In this document: positions 11,462 to 25,034 of the stretch, in pieces
How positions within the stretch are numbered: the stretch's first letter is position 1
Layout: each line of letters begins with the position of its first letter
Source of the DNA: Physcomitrium patens
Lineage: Eukaryota > Streptophyta > Bryopsida > Funariales > Funariaceae
NCBI RefSeq assembly: GCF_000002425.4
Contig: NC_037269.1
Span: 15,845,309-15,909,308 of the forward strand
Direction: 5' to 3'
Length of the DNA stretch: 64,000 bases
The notes under the pieces: generated by a model
Database searches by the model: none
What the model saw: only the letters and a program-made list of their open reading frames with translations
What the model was told of the DNA's origin: nothing
Translations under genes and position numbers: made by a program

Positions 11462-14400
11462 TCAAAAGTCGTCCATCTCTAATTTGCCCAAGTTCTTCAT
11501 TTTCTGCAACCAGATCCACATTGCTGTGAAAGGCGAATGAAGGACATCTAGAAGATGCATCCCAAACTTCAATTGAAAAATACGAACACAGCATCCGATG
11601 AGAAGGTTTACTACTCAACACACACAAATCGGATAAAAATGCATGTCAAACAAAATATGACGGAAGCAAAAAGTACCCGGATGAACTGATGTGGATCATC
11701 AATATTCGTGGAACCAATTACAACTTCTCGCTTCAACTGCGGGGTCAGTTTGTGAGCTACTCGTAGCTGCACGTCAAATCCGTAATAGATGATTAGCTGA
11801 AAGTACAGTGCACCCGCCCGAACTGATGCAATGTAAGCATGAACAAAAATGCGATCTTCAAATCCAACAAAGATAGTAGCAACTGAGTTCTCACCTCAGA
11901 TCTTGTCATGCCTCCTATAACGAACAAAAATATGCGCTTTCCATTGATTTTAGGATCACTGACGGCATGCCTCAATACCGAGTCGCTGCGGTCAAATACA
12001 ACAAGCTTAGACAAGATCCATGGAAAATTGACAGTTATTACTTCATCGCTAGATTGATAGCTTCTACAAATCAAAACCAAAAATTTCTCTAGGAATTTGA
12101 GCTTTAAGCGAGACACAGAAAATTCGAACCTTGAGTATCCTTCTTCAGACGATGCCCTGCCTTTCGATGCCCATGTAGTACCCCCAGTTTTGCCGACAGT
12201 GCGTCTAGACTGTACAGGTTTGGAGTTGGGATTTGCAGGTGGGCGTGTCGAGGGAGACGAGGAAGAATTGAGGCTGTTGCCAGCAGGGTCCTTAACATAA
12301 GGATACTCCTCTCTAGAAAGACTATCCTTATCGATTTCCTCCACCACATCCTGAACAGCCAAGAAACGAGTGATGACCCATAAATTAAAATACGAATCGT
12401 TCGATCAATAAAACTGACGATAATAAAAGAAAAATGAAGCACAATTTGTATCCACATCGTAACTGCAACCTACAACGATAAATCTAGTCAATCGTAAGTG
12501 TACCTGAAGTAGTGGATAAAATTTTGAAAGTGTATAGCCATCTTCATCCAACTCTTTTGCTTTTCTTGCAGGTCGTTTAGCCTGATCGTGACACAAATTA
12601 GAAGAAGCTATTTCACAAACTTCATTAAACATTAAAAAAGAAGTGTTTCATGCTTCACCTTCCTAGCCCCAAACTTCAAAGCAAACTTTTCGACTCCAGA
12701 TGATGTTTGTTTTTTTGGCGCTTGAATCCCCAAGAGCTCCAAATTATTTACAGCATTCATATCCTCATCACTCAACTTCGCTAGCTGCACAATTGCCGAA
12801 AGTGAAAACATCAGCGAATTTTATAAAATCGTATGCTGATGACAGCAACAAGGAAACATGCAGCGCAAGGGAAGCTATAACAGAGCTTTCAAAATATTGT
12901 AAAAGCTGAAATGAATAGGTATCTAGGCCACCATGTACCTGCTGCCATTGCTTCCGCTTATTTGCGTCTAGCTTCTCTGGACGAGTAGCTGCAAAGATCA
13001 TTAGAAGACGTAACTTGCATTCTGCACTCATCTCCTGCGTTAACCCCATGTCTATCTCATGAATAAAGTGCCACTTCACAAAAGTAGTAATGGAGGCATA
13101 CGTCAAGATCACATGCCAGTATGACTTCAGCAGGAATCATGTACAAAACCTATCCAGAACAGTAATCCTACAGTTGAAACCATGTAGCGACTGCTACAAA
13201 GACCAATAAAAGACTGGGATGCAGGAATGATTGATGAAGAGAATATGTGCACCGGATTATTATTGAGTATGCCGATGAGTTCCTTGGTAGTAGCATCGCC
13301 GTAGACAAATTCTTGCTCCAGATTGCCTATGTCCGCCAACCCCTCTTGTATAATCTTGTTATTAAGCGTAGAAGCAATCTAGAACAAAGTACAACTTTTT
13401 GAGTATCCAGTACTTTGAGAAGAGAACAAACAAGTTCTGCGAAAAAGCAATCTGCAGATAAACTATCACTTCACTCTTGCAATTACAAAAAGTATCAACA
13501 AATAATAATACTAAAATCCTTCAGTAACCAGTAGTCGAGACTAAGAATCATAGGTTGGTAACATACATTCACGTGAAGGCTAAGCTTGTCAATTTGATCC
13601 CGATATTGGGGAAGTGCCTGCACCAATTGCTTCATGTCCCTTGTTGAAAGTACCTGACCCTCCCTGTTACAAATTGGGAGCTGCTAATTAGTCAGCGAAA
13701 AACTAATCCAAACTATTGGGAAAATTCAATTCAAAATCCTCAGTGCATCACTCACGTGTGCTACAGAATTTCTGAATCTAAATCTTCTTTTGGACGGCGA
13801 GTAGCATAACATAAAAAATGCCAGTTAGGTGTACATTTTCTTTCACAACGAACAAAGCAACTGTACAAGTGAAATGCACTGTACCTCGCACCCAGTTGCA
13901 GTGAAGCAGCTTTATTTTTGCTGGTAAAATAAGCCATTTTATCCGCAATTCGCTTGCTTGCCTGTTGGAGCAATAAAACACGGGTTATATTCGATTTGAC
14001 AACTGTCGATTGCGGCAGCTAAACCGAGGATTATTCGAGGATTAGAGGACCTAAAATTACGCACATCAGCAATGAAGAGATCGCGCACTTCCACCCAAAC
14101 AGGATCGTGCTCCTCCAGTAACACCTCCTTGCGCTCCCTCTTGCCATCAATCGATATCTGCAGTTTTACCAAAAAACAAGGAAATGACCAAGTTCTTTCG
14201 ATTTCCCCTGATCTAAGTCACCACCAAATTCTACTAGAGACTCTGCAAAAGAGTCACTACTATGGACAAACTCTTGGATACACGATGCACCAAAAAAAGA
14301 AAACCCTAAACCTGGTTCCAGAACAATTTACTGCCATAGTCAACGATGCCGCATAATCTATGCAAAATGAGGCCCATTAACTGAAGAAAATATGTTTTCC

Positions 14401-17400
14401 ATACCTCGTAAGAATACTTGTTGCCTTCTAAATTCAAAAGATCATGGCACATTGCATCATACGACCACTCATGTATAACCGGAGTCACCTGCAATAATTC
14501 ATTGGATGGAAATCTTCACATTGTCAAAAGTGATCTTTTTGATAACATGCAGCACAATGTTGAGCAAGTGTGCATTGATCTGCTGTGAAAGACAAAACTG
14601 TATTCTTTGTCTACACGAAAATTCGAAGGGTAAGGAAACGGCAAAAGCATAGGACGTCCTAAGATTCAACATTATGGTGCACTAACCTAAACTCCCAAAC
14701 ATTTAAAAGAAGACGCCTTACTGGGTCAATTGATCTATCAACAATGATGAGGTCGCAGGTCTCCGATTGAGGAAAATTGAGTAAGGATGCTTTGTACTTC
14801 ATCAGCTTATCCCACAACACAGCAGCTACCTTTGTTGGTACTAATTCACGAGCTGTTGTGGCCGTAGAGGCATCCATAGCTGACCTAGGAGCACGGTATC
14901 TCACATATGGAAACTCCTTAAATGGCAACCATGAAATCTATTAGCAAGAGAATGAAACTAACACTGATATATAAGAGCTGCTAACAGTTCGGTCACTAAA
15001 AACAAGCATCGAGATGTCCGAGAACTACCAAAAATCTAGCAGAAACGAGTTGCAAACTAAGACGAAGGCACACAAGTATTATGATTTCCCGATACCTTCA
15101 AGGATGCAAATACAGTCGACAGTCGAGCAGCAATAGTCTCAATGCAAGCGTCATAGTCTCGTGTACTCTCGGTGTGCTCTCCAAACAACTGCTCTAAGGC
15201 AGAATCGTTATCGGTTGTAAAGCCCTGCAGCAGAAAATTTCCTCAAAACGTATATTTTTTCAATTGACAGAATATACGTATGGAAGTAAAACATGAACAA
15301 GCAACACTAGTAAACTGTAACAGTATACAAATTCAGAGAACCTGTTGTAGGAAAGTAAGAAGTAACAAACGTCATGCAGTACACTGCTCGTGATGAAGAT
15401 GGTTAGTGGAAGAGATAGAGGCGCCTTTAAGAAATACCTGTGTGTCAATGGTCAGGTACTCCAAATTCATCTGCATAAATACAACATCAAATAATATGCA
15501 GCTATTAAAAAATGACCTCTCTCAAAAATGCACTGACACTGAATCAAATGGTTGTACTTCGAAGATATCCTGATGTCTGACTGTGAATCAACAGGTGTAG
15601 ATAAAAGACAGCCTTCAATTATCAGCCTGCTTACCTCTCTAAGTGCTGCAATTCGGGACAAAACAGAATGGTCACCCTTGATTTGTTGAAGCAGATTGCG
15701 ATTAATCGGTGAACTGAAAAACACATATGCTCTGACAAATCCAAACCCAATTAGATGCCAAATATAGTTCTACATGACCAACAGAAATTCTGAATGTACC
15801 TCTTTTCCAACCCAAAAAATTCTAGTAGTCCAAGTAAATGAAACCATCAATGCCATAGTGAAACGTAGCAACACCCGCACGCGCTTAGAAGTGTAATGCT
15901 TTACGAGATTTTCTTTGCGTCCTTCGCAGACAGTGCATAAGCATCACGTTTGAAGGAACCCGCTGTATGCCCACCCACACGAGAGTACACTAAACACATT
16001 CACTACCATTGCAGCATAAAGTACGTCTGTCTTGCAAAACAGCTGAAGTGATAACTCACTTTTTATACAGAGGTGTTTTCCCTGACATGTCCAGCATAAA
16101 TTTTCGAACACTGCATGGTTCAAATAAGTAATTAGAAAGTTAAAAAGGGAAGAATAAAAAACAAAACTGAAATCCCCGTTATCAATTTTCCAACTTTGTT
16201 TCAGTAAAATCTGACGAGACCAACCAATTTAACAATCTAAAATCACTCTTCTGTAGAAAAATCCAAGAAGTGTGAGTTTGAGAAAAAATCAAAAAAAGAC
16301 ATCCAAGACTTCTATTGCAGATTGTAAGAAAGGTTGCAAAACCTGTCATGAGATGGCTGTATAAAGTAGACTGATTCGAGAGCAGGTAGGGGTTGCCTGC
16401 GTTTGTTCAAATCCTCTACCACTGCCACAAAGACCCAGAATACAAACTTTCATTCCTGTGCCTATTCCATGCATCATGACTTTACCTGTATACATGTAAA
16501 TAATTCTTTGGTAGTATAGCAACAATAACTAGCCATAATGTTCATGGAAGAAGTACATACACGAGATCCCTTCATCTGTAATGTCGGCCATCTTGCATGA
16601 GCATGACATCACTTTAACTGTCACTTCGTCCATTATAAGCACCTGTGCAAAATTTACATAACACTTCTCAATTTGATTGCCAATTCTAAAGAACTTCCAC
16701 GACCAACGTCAGCAATTTTTTCTACACGTGCCGGAAAAAATTCAAAGTATCTCAAGAACCACTCGTCATGTTGCAACTCGGCACGGGTGTAATTATGTAT
16801 CATCTAATAGCAAGAAGCCATAAAAGGCGCAAAGCAGGAACAAAGCAAGTCCGTGAAGGAATTCTTATAGTCGAGCAAACCATAGTAACATCCCCGCCTT
16901 ATGAAGACCCTTGGTTAGGATCACTGCAGATGCCGGTTAAATAGCTTCTATAGCTTGCAGGCAGCTCTGAAAATCAATAACAACTGACCTTCCATTCAGC
17001 TGATGCCTTGCCAGTCCTAGCTGTCTTCAGCATCTCTTGCAGAAGCCCTGCACGGGACACAAGTTTATAATTATACGCACTCAGTAGGAACCAAGATTGG
17101 ATGCAGTTCAGAGTGCACTTTGACAACCCATGAAAAAATGGTCAATAAATCTGGTTGGTTGTTGGTTTTTGAGTAATAACAAGAGTAAAAGTCGACATTA
17201 ATGAAAACAACACAAGAATACCTCAAGTAAAACCCCATTCTGACGAACAAAGAAATGAAGTTCAAATAGTGAAATCCTTCAGGAATCTTCATACGCAATG
17301 GAATACAATAATAACAATATTCTGTGCGCTACTGGGGCAACCACTTCAGTTGGTTGCCAAATAGGGTTTTAAACATACGTGAACATAATCATTCGATTCG

Positions 17401-17884
17401 AAAGGAACTGTAATCTTAGATACTTAGTCACACCCCCAAAATTGCAGGAGAGGGACAACCTAAACATTGATTTTCAAATTTAGTGTCAGCTTTAACAGAC
17501 ACTCACCAGACCCATCAGGACCTCGCGATGCTTCTTAGACTAACTAAAGCACTTGTAAACAGCAGAAAGCAATCGGACAATTGAGAGACTTGGGAGATAG
17601 TATGAGCAAATGAACACTACTAGGCCAGTACAGATTATGCAGTTACTTATACATGGAAAATCCGCGTTTAAAAGTATATGATCATCTAGTGCATACATAA
17701 ATGGCTCCAAATCGGCTTAGAAATCCACTGCCATATGGGAAATGATTTCCAACTTGTGTTTGTGAGACGGTTCGCAAGTTTATAAAAAGGAAAGATTCTC
17801 ACGATCTCGGGTTATCTGCCGAAAGGAACGGAAATCCACACCACCGTGCGAGGAACCATGGGAGGAACCGTGCGAGGAATCCAT
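11462..17884 (-). CDS. SEC1: Sec1/Munc18 (SM) protein, KEULE/SEC1 type, 21 exons, intact
   Basis: SM proteins bind syntaxins and control SNARE pairing in exocytosis; plant KEULE acts in cell-plate fusion with the syntaxin KNOLLE. Exons, 5' to 3' on minus: 17884-17803, 17047-16989, 16642-16561, 16421-16343, 16110-16060, 15731-15635, 15470-15438, 15224-15096, 14916-14722, 14488-14405, 14157-14065, 13961-13885, 13663-13567, 13378-13253, 13034-12939, 12784-12659, 12581-12504, 12350-12130, 11985-11895, 11766-11677, 11503-11462. They total 2028 nt, 675 codons plus stop, against about 666 residues in Arabidopsis KEULE. All 20 introns read GT-AG and the frame never breaks. Landmarks: [10 protein letters not shown] at about 20-29; the SM signature [14 protein letters not shown] at 264-277; LLEEHDPVW at 310-318; SKNKAA before domain 3b; a Ser/Pro-rich linker at about 550-600; [10 protein letters not shown] at 623-632. 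The C-terminus (MDDF) is shorter than in KEULE. The start is the ATG opening a Ser-His-Gly-rich N-terminus; no upstream in-frame ATG was seen nearby. It is soluble, with no signal peptide. Confidence 0.95.
17048..17802 (-). other. Intron 1 of the Sec1-type gene (755 bp)
   Basis: This is the longest intron of the gene; the others run about 75-360 bp. It separates the short Ser/His/Gly-rich first exon from the conserved body. A long first intron near the start often carries regulatory sequence in plants, but no specific site can be named here. Confidence 0.8.
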
Positions 17885-18147
17885 CACTGATGTTGCTGCT
17901 ACAAAGTCAAAATCTGTAGCGATCACCACCTGTCGCTCTGCCCTAAATTTTGAGGGTCCTGGTGCGTCCTACTGTAAGCTGCTCCAATAACAGTTGCAAT
18001 GAAGAAAGCCAATTTGCCGAAAGACCTCGTTACACTGCCTTAAATGCGCAATGCTTCGGACGATGGTGACAACCCAATCTGCCCGATCGCTCTCCACCTC
18101 GGGAAGGGGCCAGATGTTGTGGATCCAGAGACGGACAAGGTTTTTTT

Positions 18148-18166
18148 GGGGGGGGGGGGGGGGGGG
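18148..18166. repeat. Poly(G) tract, 19 bp
   Basis: An uninterrupted run of 19 G after seven T, in the upstream region of the Sec1-type gene. It could form a G-quadruplex and would be length-unstable. Confidence 0.9.
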
Positions 18167-18395
18167 CACCTGCAACGTGGCTTCCGAGATGAGGAATACG
18201 CTACGCATCGAAAGAGGGAACAAAAATATGATGCAAATGGAAAGCAAAAACAGAGCAGAGCAGACAAGACATGGTGAGGCAGAGGGGGACTGGGAATCCA
18301 ACAAAGCACAGGAAAGAGAGAGAGAGAGCGAGAGAGAGTGAGAAGAGAAGAATAGTCGGGTGCGAAGGATGCAAAAACAGAAGGAACCCCGAAAG

Positions 18396-18613
18396 CAAGG
18401 TGGAGGAGGTGGGGGTGCTAACAGACAAAGAAGAACTCCACTCCGACGAAGATGTAGAAAACCAGGATGGACCGGGATGTTATTTCTACGAAAGAGTAAC
18501 TCTCCAAGGTGGAGGAGGTGGGGGTGCTAACAGACAAAGAAGAACTCCACTCCGACGAAGATGTAGAAAACCAGGATGGACCGGGATGTTACTTCTACGA
18601 AAGAGTAACTCTC
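18396..18613. repeat. Tandem duplication, 2 x 109 bp
   Basis: Unit 1 is 18396-18504 and unit 2 is 18505-18613. I see one mismatch (TTATTTC against TTACTTC). The near identity indicates a recent event. 109 is not a multiple of three, which argues against a conserved reading frame across both units. Confidence 0.9.
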
Positions 18614-18854
18614 GGAAGACACAGAAAGTCTTCTTCGAGAGGGAGGAGGAGGAGCAGGGACAGCAGCACACTAACTAGCGGGAGGAGGAGCGCTCCTCGA
18701 GCACGGGGCCACAGCCTAAGGAAGGCCGCGTTGAATCACCATCCACCAGTTCTCGCTCACACTGGGTAGGATGGAAAGTGACTAGTAGGGAATGGATGAT
18801 GCCTCCCAAGGAAGGAAACGAAGAGGAAGAAGAATCCTCCATCCTCTTCTGTAA

Positions 18855-18870
18855 CCCCCCCCCCCCCCCC
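18855..18870. repeat. Poly(C) tract, 16 bp
   Basis: An uninterrupted run of 16 C about 970 bp upstream of the Sec1-type start codon. With the poly-G tract it brackets the duplicated segment. Confidence 0.9.
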
Positions 18871-19479
18871 TCCACCGAACCGCTTATCTCCGAACCTGAA
18901 ATCCATCACCACCACACCAGGTTCCCAACTACAACTAAGAGGGCATATGATGGTAAGATCATAGCAGCAGCAGGTCTTTTTTGTACACACACTCTCTTAT
19001 AATATTCCACAATGCAAGCGGCGGAACGACTCCATACGTGTCAAACGAACAAAAATAATGAACTACGAGTAAGTCAGCGAGAGAGCGCACTTCATTCTCC
19101 CTCCCCCCTCTCTCTCTCCCCCTTGCTGCTGCTGCTGCTGCACAAATGATATAGCCTAGCCTAGGGAAGTAAGTCTGTCTGGTCAATTGTTTGTTTGTTT
19201 GCCTGTTTGGAGGGTTGATCAGGAAGGAAGGCGGGAGTGAGTGAGTGGTTTCGGTCATGTCAAGCCGAACACGGAGGGAGACCAGACGAACAAAATAGCC
19301 ACCCAGAGACAGAGAGAGATGTATGTGCGACCAGGTTTCTGTGCCTCCCGTTTCGGCCTTTGCAAACCTGGGGCAACAACTTGTCTAATTGGTGTATAAT
19401 TGACACACGACCAGGAAGGAACGAAATTGTAGGCAATCACACACATCCAAGTATTTATTTATTTACTTAACTTTGAAAT

Positions 19480-22400
19480 TTTGATAAGATCAAGTAAAAC
19501 CTTCAAAGTTGTACTTCGGTTATTTATATAATTTCAGGAATATCTGTATAATTATCATTACAATATGAATCCTTACCAAAACTTAGTCAAAATTTTGTAT
19601 CCACTATACTTCACATTTTTTATTTACAATTTCGCACTAACATGATAATCTGTATTTTAATGATATACATACCCAGGCACATTCACATTTATATGTATAC
19701 ATATATTAGCACTTGCAAACTTAACTGAAGACAATGTTTAATTTGTATAATGACACCATAAACCTTCGTTCTGTAACAATTTTTTTCTTATACTAGAAAC
19801 ATGCATATAAGAATTAAAATGATTAAATTGGTTTGAATTAGTGTGTGTCATTTAATCATTTTTCAGAGAACGTCAGTATTTTTTTAATTAGAATGAAAAA
19901 TGAAACGATGCTGGTGCTCCTTAAAAATAAATATAAGATTCACAATGATGTATATCATATTTGTTTTGACACTTTATTAAAGCAACTTCAACGTTTCCAA
20001 AAAAATATATACATATATATATATATATATCTTTTTTATACTGTACAATCTAAATATAACAATAAATATTTATAAAGTAAATAAAGAATGAAAAAAATAA
20101 CAAAATTATATGAAAAAATAATTTAAATGATTTAGAATAAATTCGTACAATCTTATTTTGATTGAAAAAAAAATTGTGGTAAAAGAAAGCTAGTAAAGGA
20201 GTTATTAAATAATTAAACACATTTGAAGATTATGCATAAAATAAGTTATCCAAACCAATAATAAAACATGTTTGATACATTTAATTCTAACAAGTGACTA
20301 TTTTTTAATAAGTTTAATCATTTGTAAGTATAATCTTCCTTTTGAATATATTTATTAAACAAGGATTAGCAAGGTAATCCATATATAAATTTATTATGTT
20401 TTATTTATGCATTATTTCTTATGGAATACAATTTTTATATGAAAATTCTAAAGCAATATTATTTAGTTGAATTAAGCATCATTGTATCCATAGGCATAAG
20501 TGATATTTTTATCTTGTACAAACAACTGATTCTTTATCCATTCTTATCTTAAATTTTAAATTTTTATTTCATTTTTGCTATTATCATATCTAATTTTTTA
20601 AAAGAATAATAATTATATTAAAAATAAAATAATATAATTATTTTATAAATCTATGTACAAAGAATTTAATTTTTGCTCAATCCATTTGTCTTAAAAGACA
20701 CTCATTTTTCTTGAATATATTTATTTTTAAAAAGTCTATTTTCAAAACAAATAATACTTTTTTCATTTTCTAACATAATATCTATTATCACCAAAGTAGA
20801 GTTTATATTCTTTGATGAAAGACTTTAAGTAAATATTTAATATTATAATATAATAGATATATTATAATTTATATTTATTATTTTCAAAATATAACATTAA
20901 ATTATTATTTTTGAATAATTAAACTTATTATAGATTATTATAATCAATATTTTGTGTTTAAATCATTTTGTACAATATAAAATTTAATCTTGATACTTTA
21001 AAAGAATCAAAATTATTTTTTTATATAGATTATTATAATATGCGAATTTATTTTTACTATTATTCTAATATTTAAGATATAATTATTTGGTAATTATTTT
21101 AATTTATAATTTTAGATTTATTTTTAATTTATAAATTAAATTAAAAATAATTCTTATTTACTACTATTTACAAATAATAATAGTACATATTAGGTTATTT
21201 AGTTTAAAATTATATGTTCTTTATATGCTTATTTTAGAACATATTATTATTATTTCTAATCTTAGTTTGATGTGGTTGTTTAGTCAATACTGCTTGGATC
21301 TATTGTTGTTGCCAAAACTCTAATAGGGCTTGAAGAACAGCAAGACAAATAATAGGGTAGATTCAAGAAATAATGTATAAGTAGAGCACATAATAGGCTT
21401 AGATTATAGATGATTTATAGGATCATAATAAAAAAGAAAAAATATATATATATTTTAGGAGATAAATAAAATAAATTTACCAAAAGTCCAACTCAGGTCA
21501 TATTATTTCATATCTTATGAGATCTCATAAGAATCTTGATTCAATAGAAGTAAAACAATAATAAGATCAAAAAAAATTGCCATTAAAGAAAAAAAGTATT
21601 CATATTGGCAATAGACTCTTCCTAAGACTAATCATAGTATTTATTCTTTAGTTGCATTTTGATTGAATCTAAAAACAAATATAGCTTTGCGCATTCCTTA
21701 ATATAATATTTTATTAAATACTAAAAATACTTTATCGAAAGAAGAAATAATATTCAATTGAGACTTTTCTATTTGTTTGCCAATATTAGCAATGGTACTT
21801 TGAATTATGTTTTATTTTACAAGACATAAGATATTAATCTCAACTATAAAGAAGAAAGAATGAAATTAAGATTTTTAATGTAAAATTTTAAATCATTTTG
21901 CTTCAAAATAGTAGATCAACCATTAATTGGCTTCATTGGATTAATACTAAAGATGTGTATAATAATCTGTTTGTAACTTTATAAGTTTAGTAGAAAAAAA
22001 ACATTATCACCTTGCAAAGGCTATTATAGTATTGAATAAAATTCTTGAGGTCTTAAATTATAGTATAATATTATTATAGTATATAATATCTTTTGCATAA
22101 ACTACTACAACCATTGATTTTTGTCTATATGTCTTTGAATCTTAGTCACATATTGCTAGATGGTTGGCTATTTATCTAAATAAATTGTGAAAAATAAATT
22201 AGATATTAAGTAATATAAATATTAACTTACCACTATAGAATATATTTAGTGGAGATAAAAAATATTATGAAATAGAGATTATTAAATTTTTGGATATTAA
22301 ATTAAAAAATATATATTAAAATTTATATAAATATATAAATAAAAATATATATTATTACTAAAATTATACTTAGCAACAAAAAAATAAATTATGCATAAAA

Positions 22401-22620
22401 TTTATTGCATAGTTAACTTTGGCTTACATTGATCAAACTTTCATATGATTGGTAGAATAATGTGAATCCTTCTAAAATATTTTAATTAGTAGATTTATTA
22501 GAAATGATATATTAATATTATTAAAGTAAAAAATCTAATTTATAGGATTTTTTATTTTTTAAAATACGAATTAAAAATTATATAATAAAATAACCTTATA
22601 ATTTTAAAATCCTTATAAAA
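19480..22620. other. AT-rich intergenic DNA, no gene seen
   Basis: Very AT-rich, with short A/T runs and a TA microsatellite at about 20003-20028. No coding or RNA gene can be supported. Probably old, decayed repeats. Confidence 0.5.
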
Positions 22621-22624
22621 TTAT

Positions 22625-23058
22625 AAATAATTATAAAAATTATATTATTTATATAAAATTATAAAATCATAAAATTATAAAATTATAAAATTATATAAAA
22701 TTATAAAATTATATAAAATTATAAAATTATATAAAATTATAAAATTATATAAAATTATAAAATTATATGAAATTATAAAATTATATAAAATTATAAAATT
22801 ATATAAAATTATAAGGTTATTTAAGTCCTTATATAATTATATTTTGAAGAAACAAAAAATCCTTTAAAATAAAATTTTAATAAGTCAAAGGTTTTAGCAC
22901 CTTAAATAATTATAAAAATTATATTATTTATATAAAATTATAAAATTATAAAATTATATAAAATTATAAGGTTATTTAAGTCCTTACATAATAAAAGTCT
23001 GAGAAACAAAAATAATCCTTTAAAATAAAATTTTAATAAGTCAAAGGTTTTAGTACCT
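22625..23058. repeat. Tandem duplication with an internal 18-bp minisatellite
   Basis: Two adjacent copies (about 22625-22903 and 22904-23058) share left ends (AATAATTATAAAAATTAT) and right ends (AAGGTTATTTAAG... to AGTCAAAGGTTTTAG). They differ mainly in the number of internal 18-bp units, about seven more in the first copy. Confidence 0.75.
22676..22815. repeat. AT minisatellite, 18-bp unit, about 7-8 copies
   Basis: The unit is ATAAAATTATAAAATTAT with few variants (one unit has ATATGA). It is all A/T apart from that G and is embedded in the first copy of the duplication at 22625-23058. Confidence 0.85.
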
Positions 23059-23295
23059 TTGATGTAGGTAGGAGGATAAGACTAAGGCCTTGTGGCTCTT
23101 CTAATACACCTTACACACCACTTCTAATTCTTGATTAGACTCAAATTCTTGACTACCTAAATAAGTTATTATTGAGGTCAAATCCAATTACTCATTTTTT
23201 TTCATTTATACTATTTATTTCTCATCTTTCATGAATTATTCATAGCAACTTGAATTTAAAATTTTTACATAATTAAAAAGATAAAATAATTATCT

Positions 23296-23332
<37 letters not shown>

Positions 23333-23480
23333 GTAAAAATCTAGTAAATAAGTTGTGACAAGTTTTGAAAGGTGTATTAGTTTCATTACATTTCTTTCAT
23401 ATATTTTTTTCTTCTTTCTTTTTTTTCTTGTAAGTTTTACTTTTTATTTTATATCTCTACTTTTAAGAAATTCTTCATTA
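23059..23480 (+). repeat. Dispersed repeat G, copy 1
   Basis: The left part matches the reverse complement of about 44790-44947, and the whole stretch follows 57551-57990 (both contain a GGCCT block, a CTCAAA/CTCGAA-CTTGAC block and TAACTC/AACTTG-AATTT further right). It contains a TA microsatellite at about 23297-23329. No coding capacity. Confidence 0.55.
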
Positions 23481-25030
23481 TAAGTATCTTATAATATTTT
23501 CATTAAAGAACAAATTTTACTTTCATAAATGAATTAGATATTTTTGATCCACCTTAGAATACTTTCTAAAACCTATTGATTCAAGTTCTTTTATTGCCTA
23601 CATCTTACTAGTCCAAAAATAATACTAAGTTTAATAATAATAAATAATATTTTTTTATATCTTTTTTTATTCCATATATTTTTAATTTAGATTATTTTAT
23701 TAGTAAAATATCTTTTGAATTAGAATTATATTACCAAAAATTAATATTGAATAATAAATTTTCTTGTAAAATATTAATCTATGAATATCAATCTAAAGAT
23801 ACTATTTATAGATTCTATATATAATTTATCGAACAAATGTTTATTAGAAAGAATTGTACATCTGTTGCTAATTTGAATTAGAGTATATGCAACTCAAATT
23901 TAATAGAGTCTTATAAGGATATGATGTAAATAAAAAACTAGATAAGAAAATAACTAGTGAATTAAAAAATTATCTATTTTTATTATTATATTAAATATAT
24001 TTTTAGAATTAAAAGTAATAATAATAACAACTTTGTTTTATCTTATAGTAGGTATTTTGTAGTTTTTTATCATTTTTTTACTTTCTACTCACACGCACAC
24101 TTGTCACCCTTATTTGCTATAAAATTTTATTGTCTTAAAGATGTATAAGATTATGTGAGTAAAGAAAAATTAATCTCTATAGTTATCAGTTCAAAGATAA
24201 GAAAAGTCCAACAACTAAAAAAGAGATTAGTTGAATTGATAAAAAAAAGTACATATAATTAAAAAAATTATTCTTAAATTTAGTTTAATTAATACTATAA
24301 AAGATTACGAATGAAAGAATTTAATCAATGAAAAAGAAGAATCTTTTTTGATTTAAACAAACTTCTAAAGTTTATTCATTTAAACTATATTATTTTATAA
24401 CAAATTTTTTTTTATCAATATATAATTTTGGTTAGAAAAAAGTTTACTTAGAATCAACAATAGAGAAGAGAGTTTTAAAGAATAAGTATTATTCTTTGAA
24501 AGAGAAAAATAAATACTTAAAATAAGAAAAAAAACTATAGAGATTAGAATGTAAATTATAATACATGTTAGTTTAAGTCTATATTGGATAAAAAAATTCT
24601 AATTATTTATATGATTTTAAAAGAAGAATCTATTTTTTATGAAAATATAATAGATATGATTTTAATTTATTATTATTCTAAATAAGAGAGTAGAAATACT
24701 TGTTTTTTGCCAAAAAAAACTTCTAAATCAAACCATATACTTTTTAAAAATATTTAGTAATTTATTGAAATTTATATTTTATATTAAATATTAATTAAAA
24801 TAGCAAAAAAGAATTCTTAGGCTATCTTGGGTATTCTTTATACTATTGGTATTTCTTCTCTAAAATTATTTTTTAATACCAATTTTTAAAATATCATTGA
24901 TTTTAAATTTCATAATTCTAAACCTAACTATCATTTTATTAATGATTAATCTAATTTTTTTTTTTTTTTTTTTTTAAATTAAGATATTTAATTTTCAACT
25001 AGATCATGTATAATGGGATAAAGGTAAGAT
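23481..25030. other. AT-rich DNA, no gene seen
   Basis: Strongly AT-rich with a 21-base T run at about 24955-24975. No feature other than simple sequence can be supported. Confidence 0.5.
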
Positions 25031-25034
25031 ATTC

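Larger units (their letters stand above)
17885..19480. promoter_or_regulatory. Upstream region of the Sec1-type gene, GC-richer and low-complexity
   Basis: It probably holds the 5' UTR and promoter of the minus-strand gene starting at 17884. It contains a poly-G run (18148-18166), a GA-rich tract (about 18311-18345), a 109-bp tandem duplication (18396-18613), a poly-C run (18855-18870) and a CTG repeat at about 19124-19141. Several 60-135 codon frames run through these repeats on both strands but none has a recognisable domain. A divergent plus-strand transcript cannot be excluded. Confidence 0.45.

Noticed and set aside
18040-18770. Protein genes of 75-135 codons on both strands
   Set aside because: The frames run through poly-G, GA repeats and a 109-bp duplication that shifts frame, and none has a domain or splice support.
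22676-22815. CRISPR array
   Set aside because: The direct repeat is a head-to-tail AT minisatellite with no unique spacers, in plant nuclear DNA.
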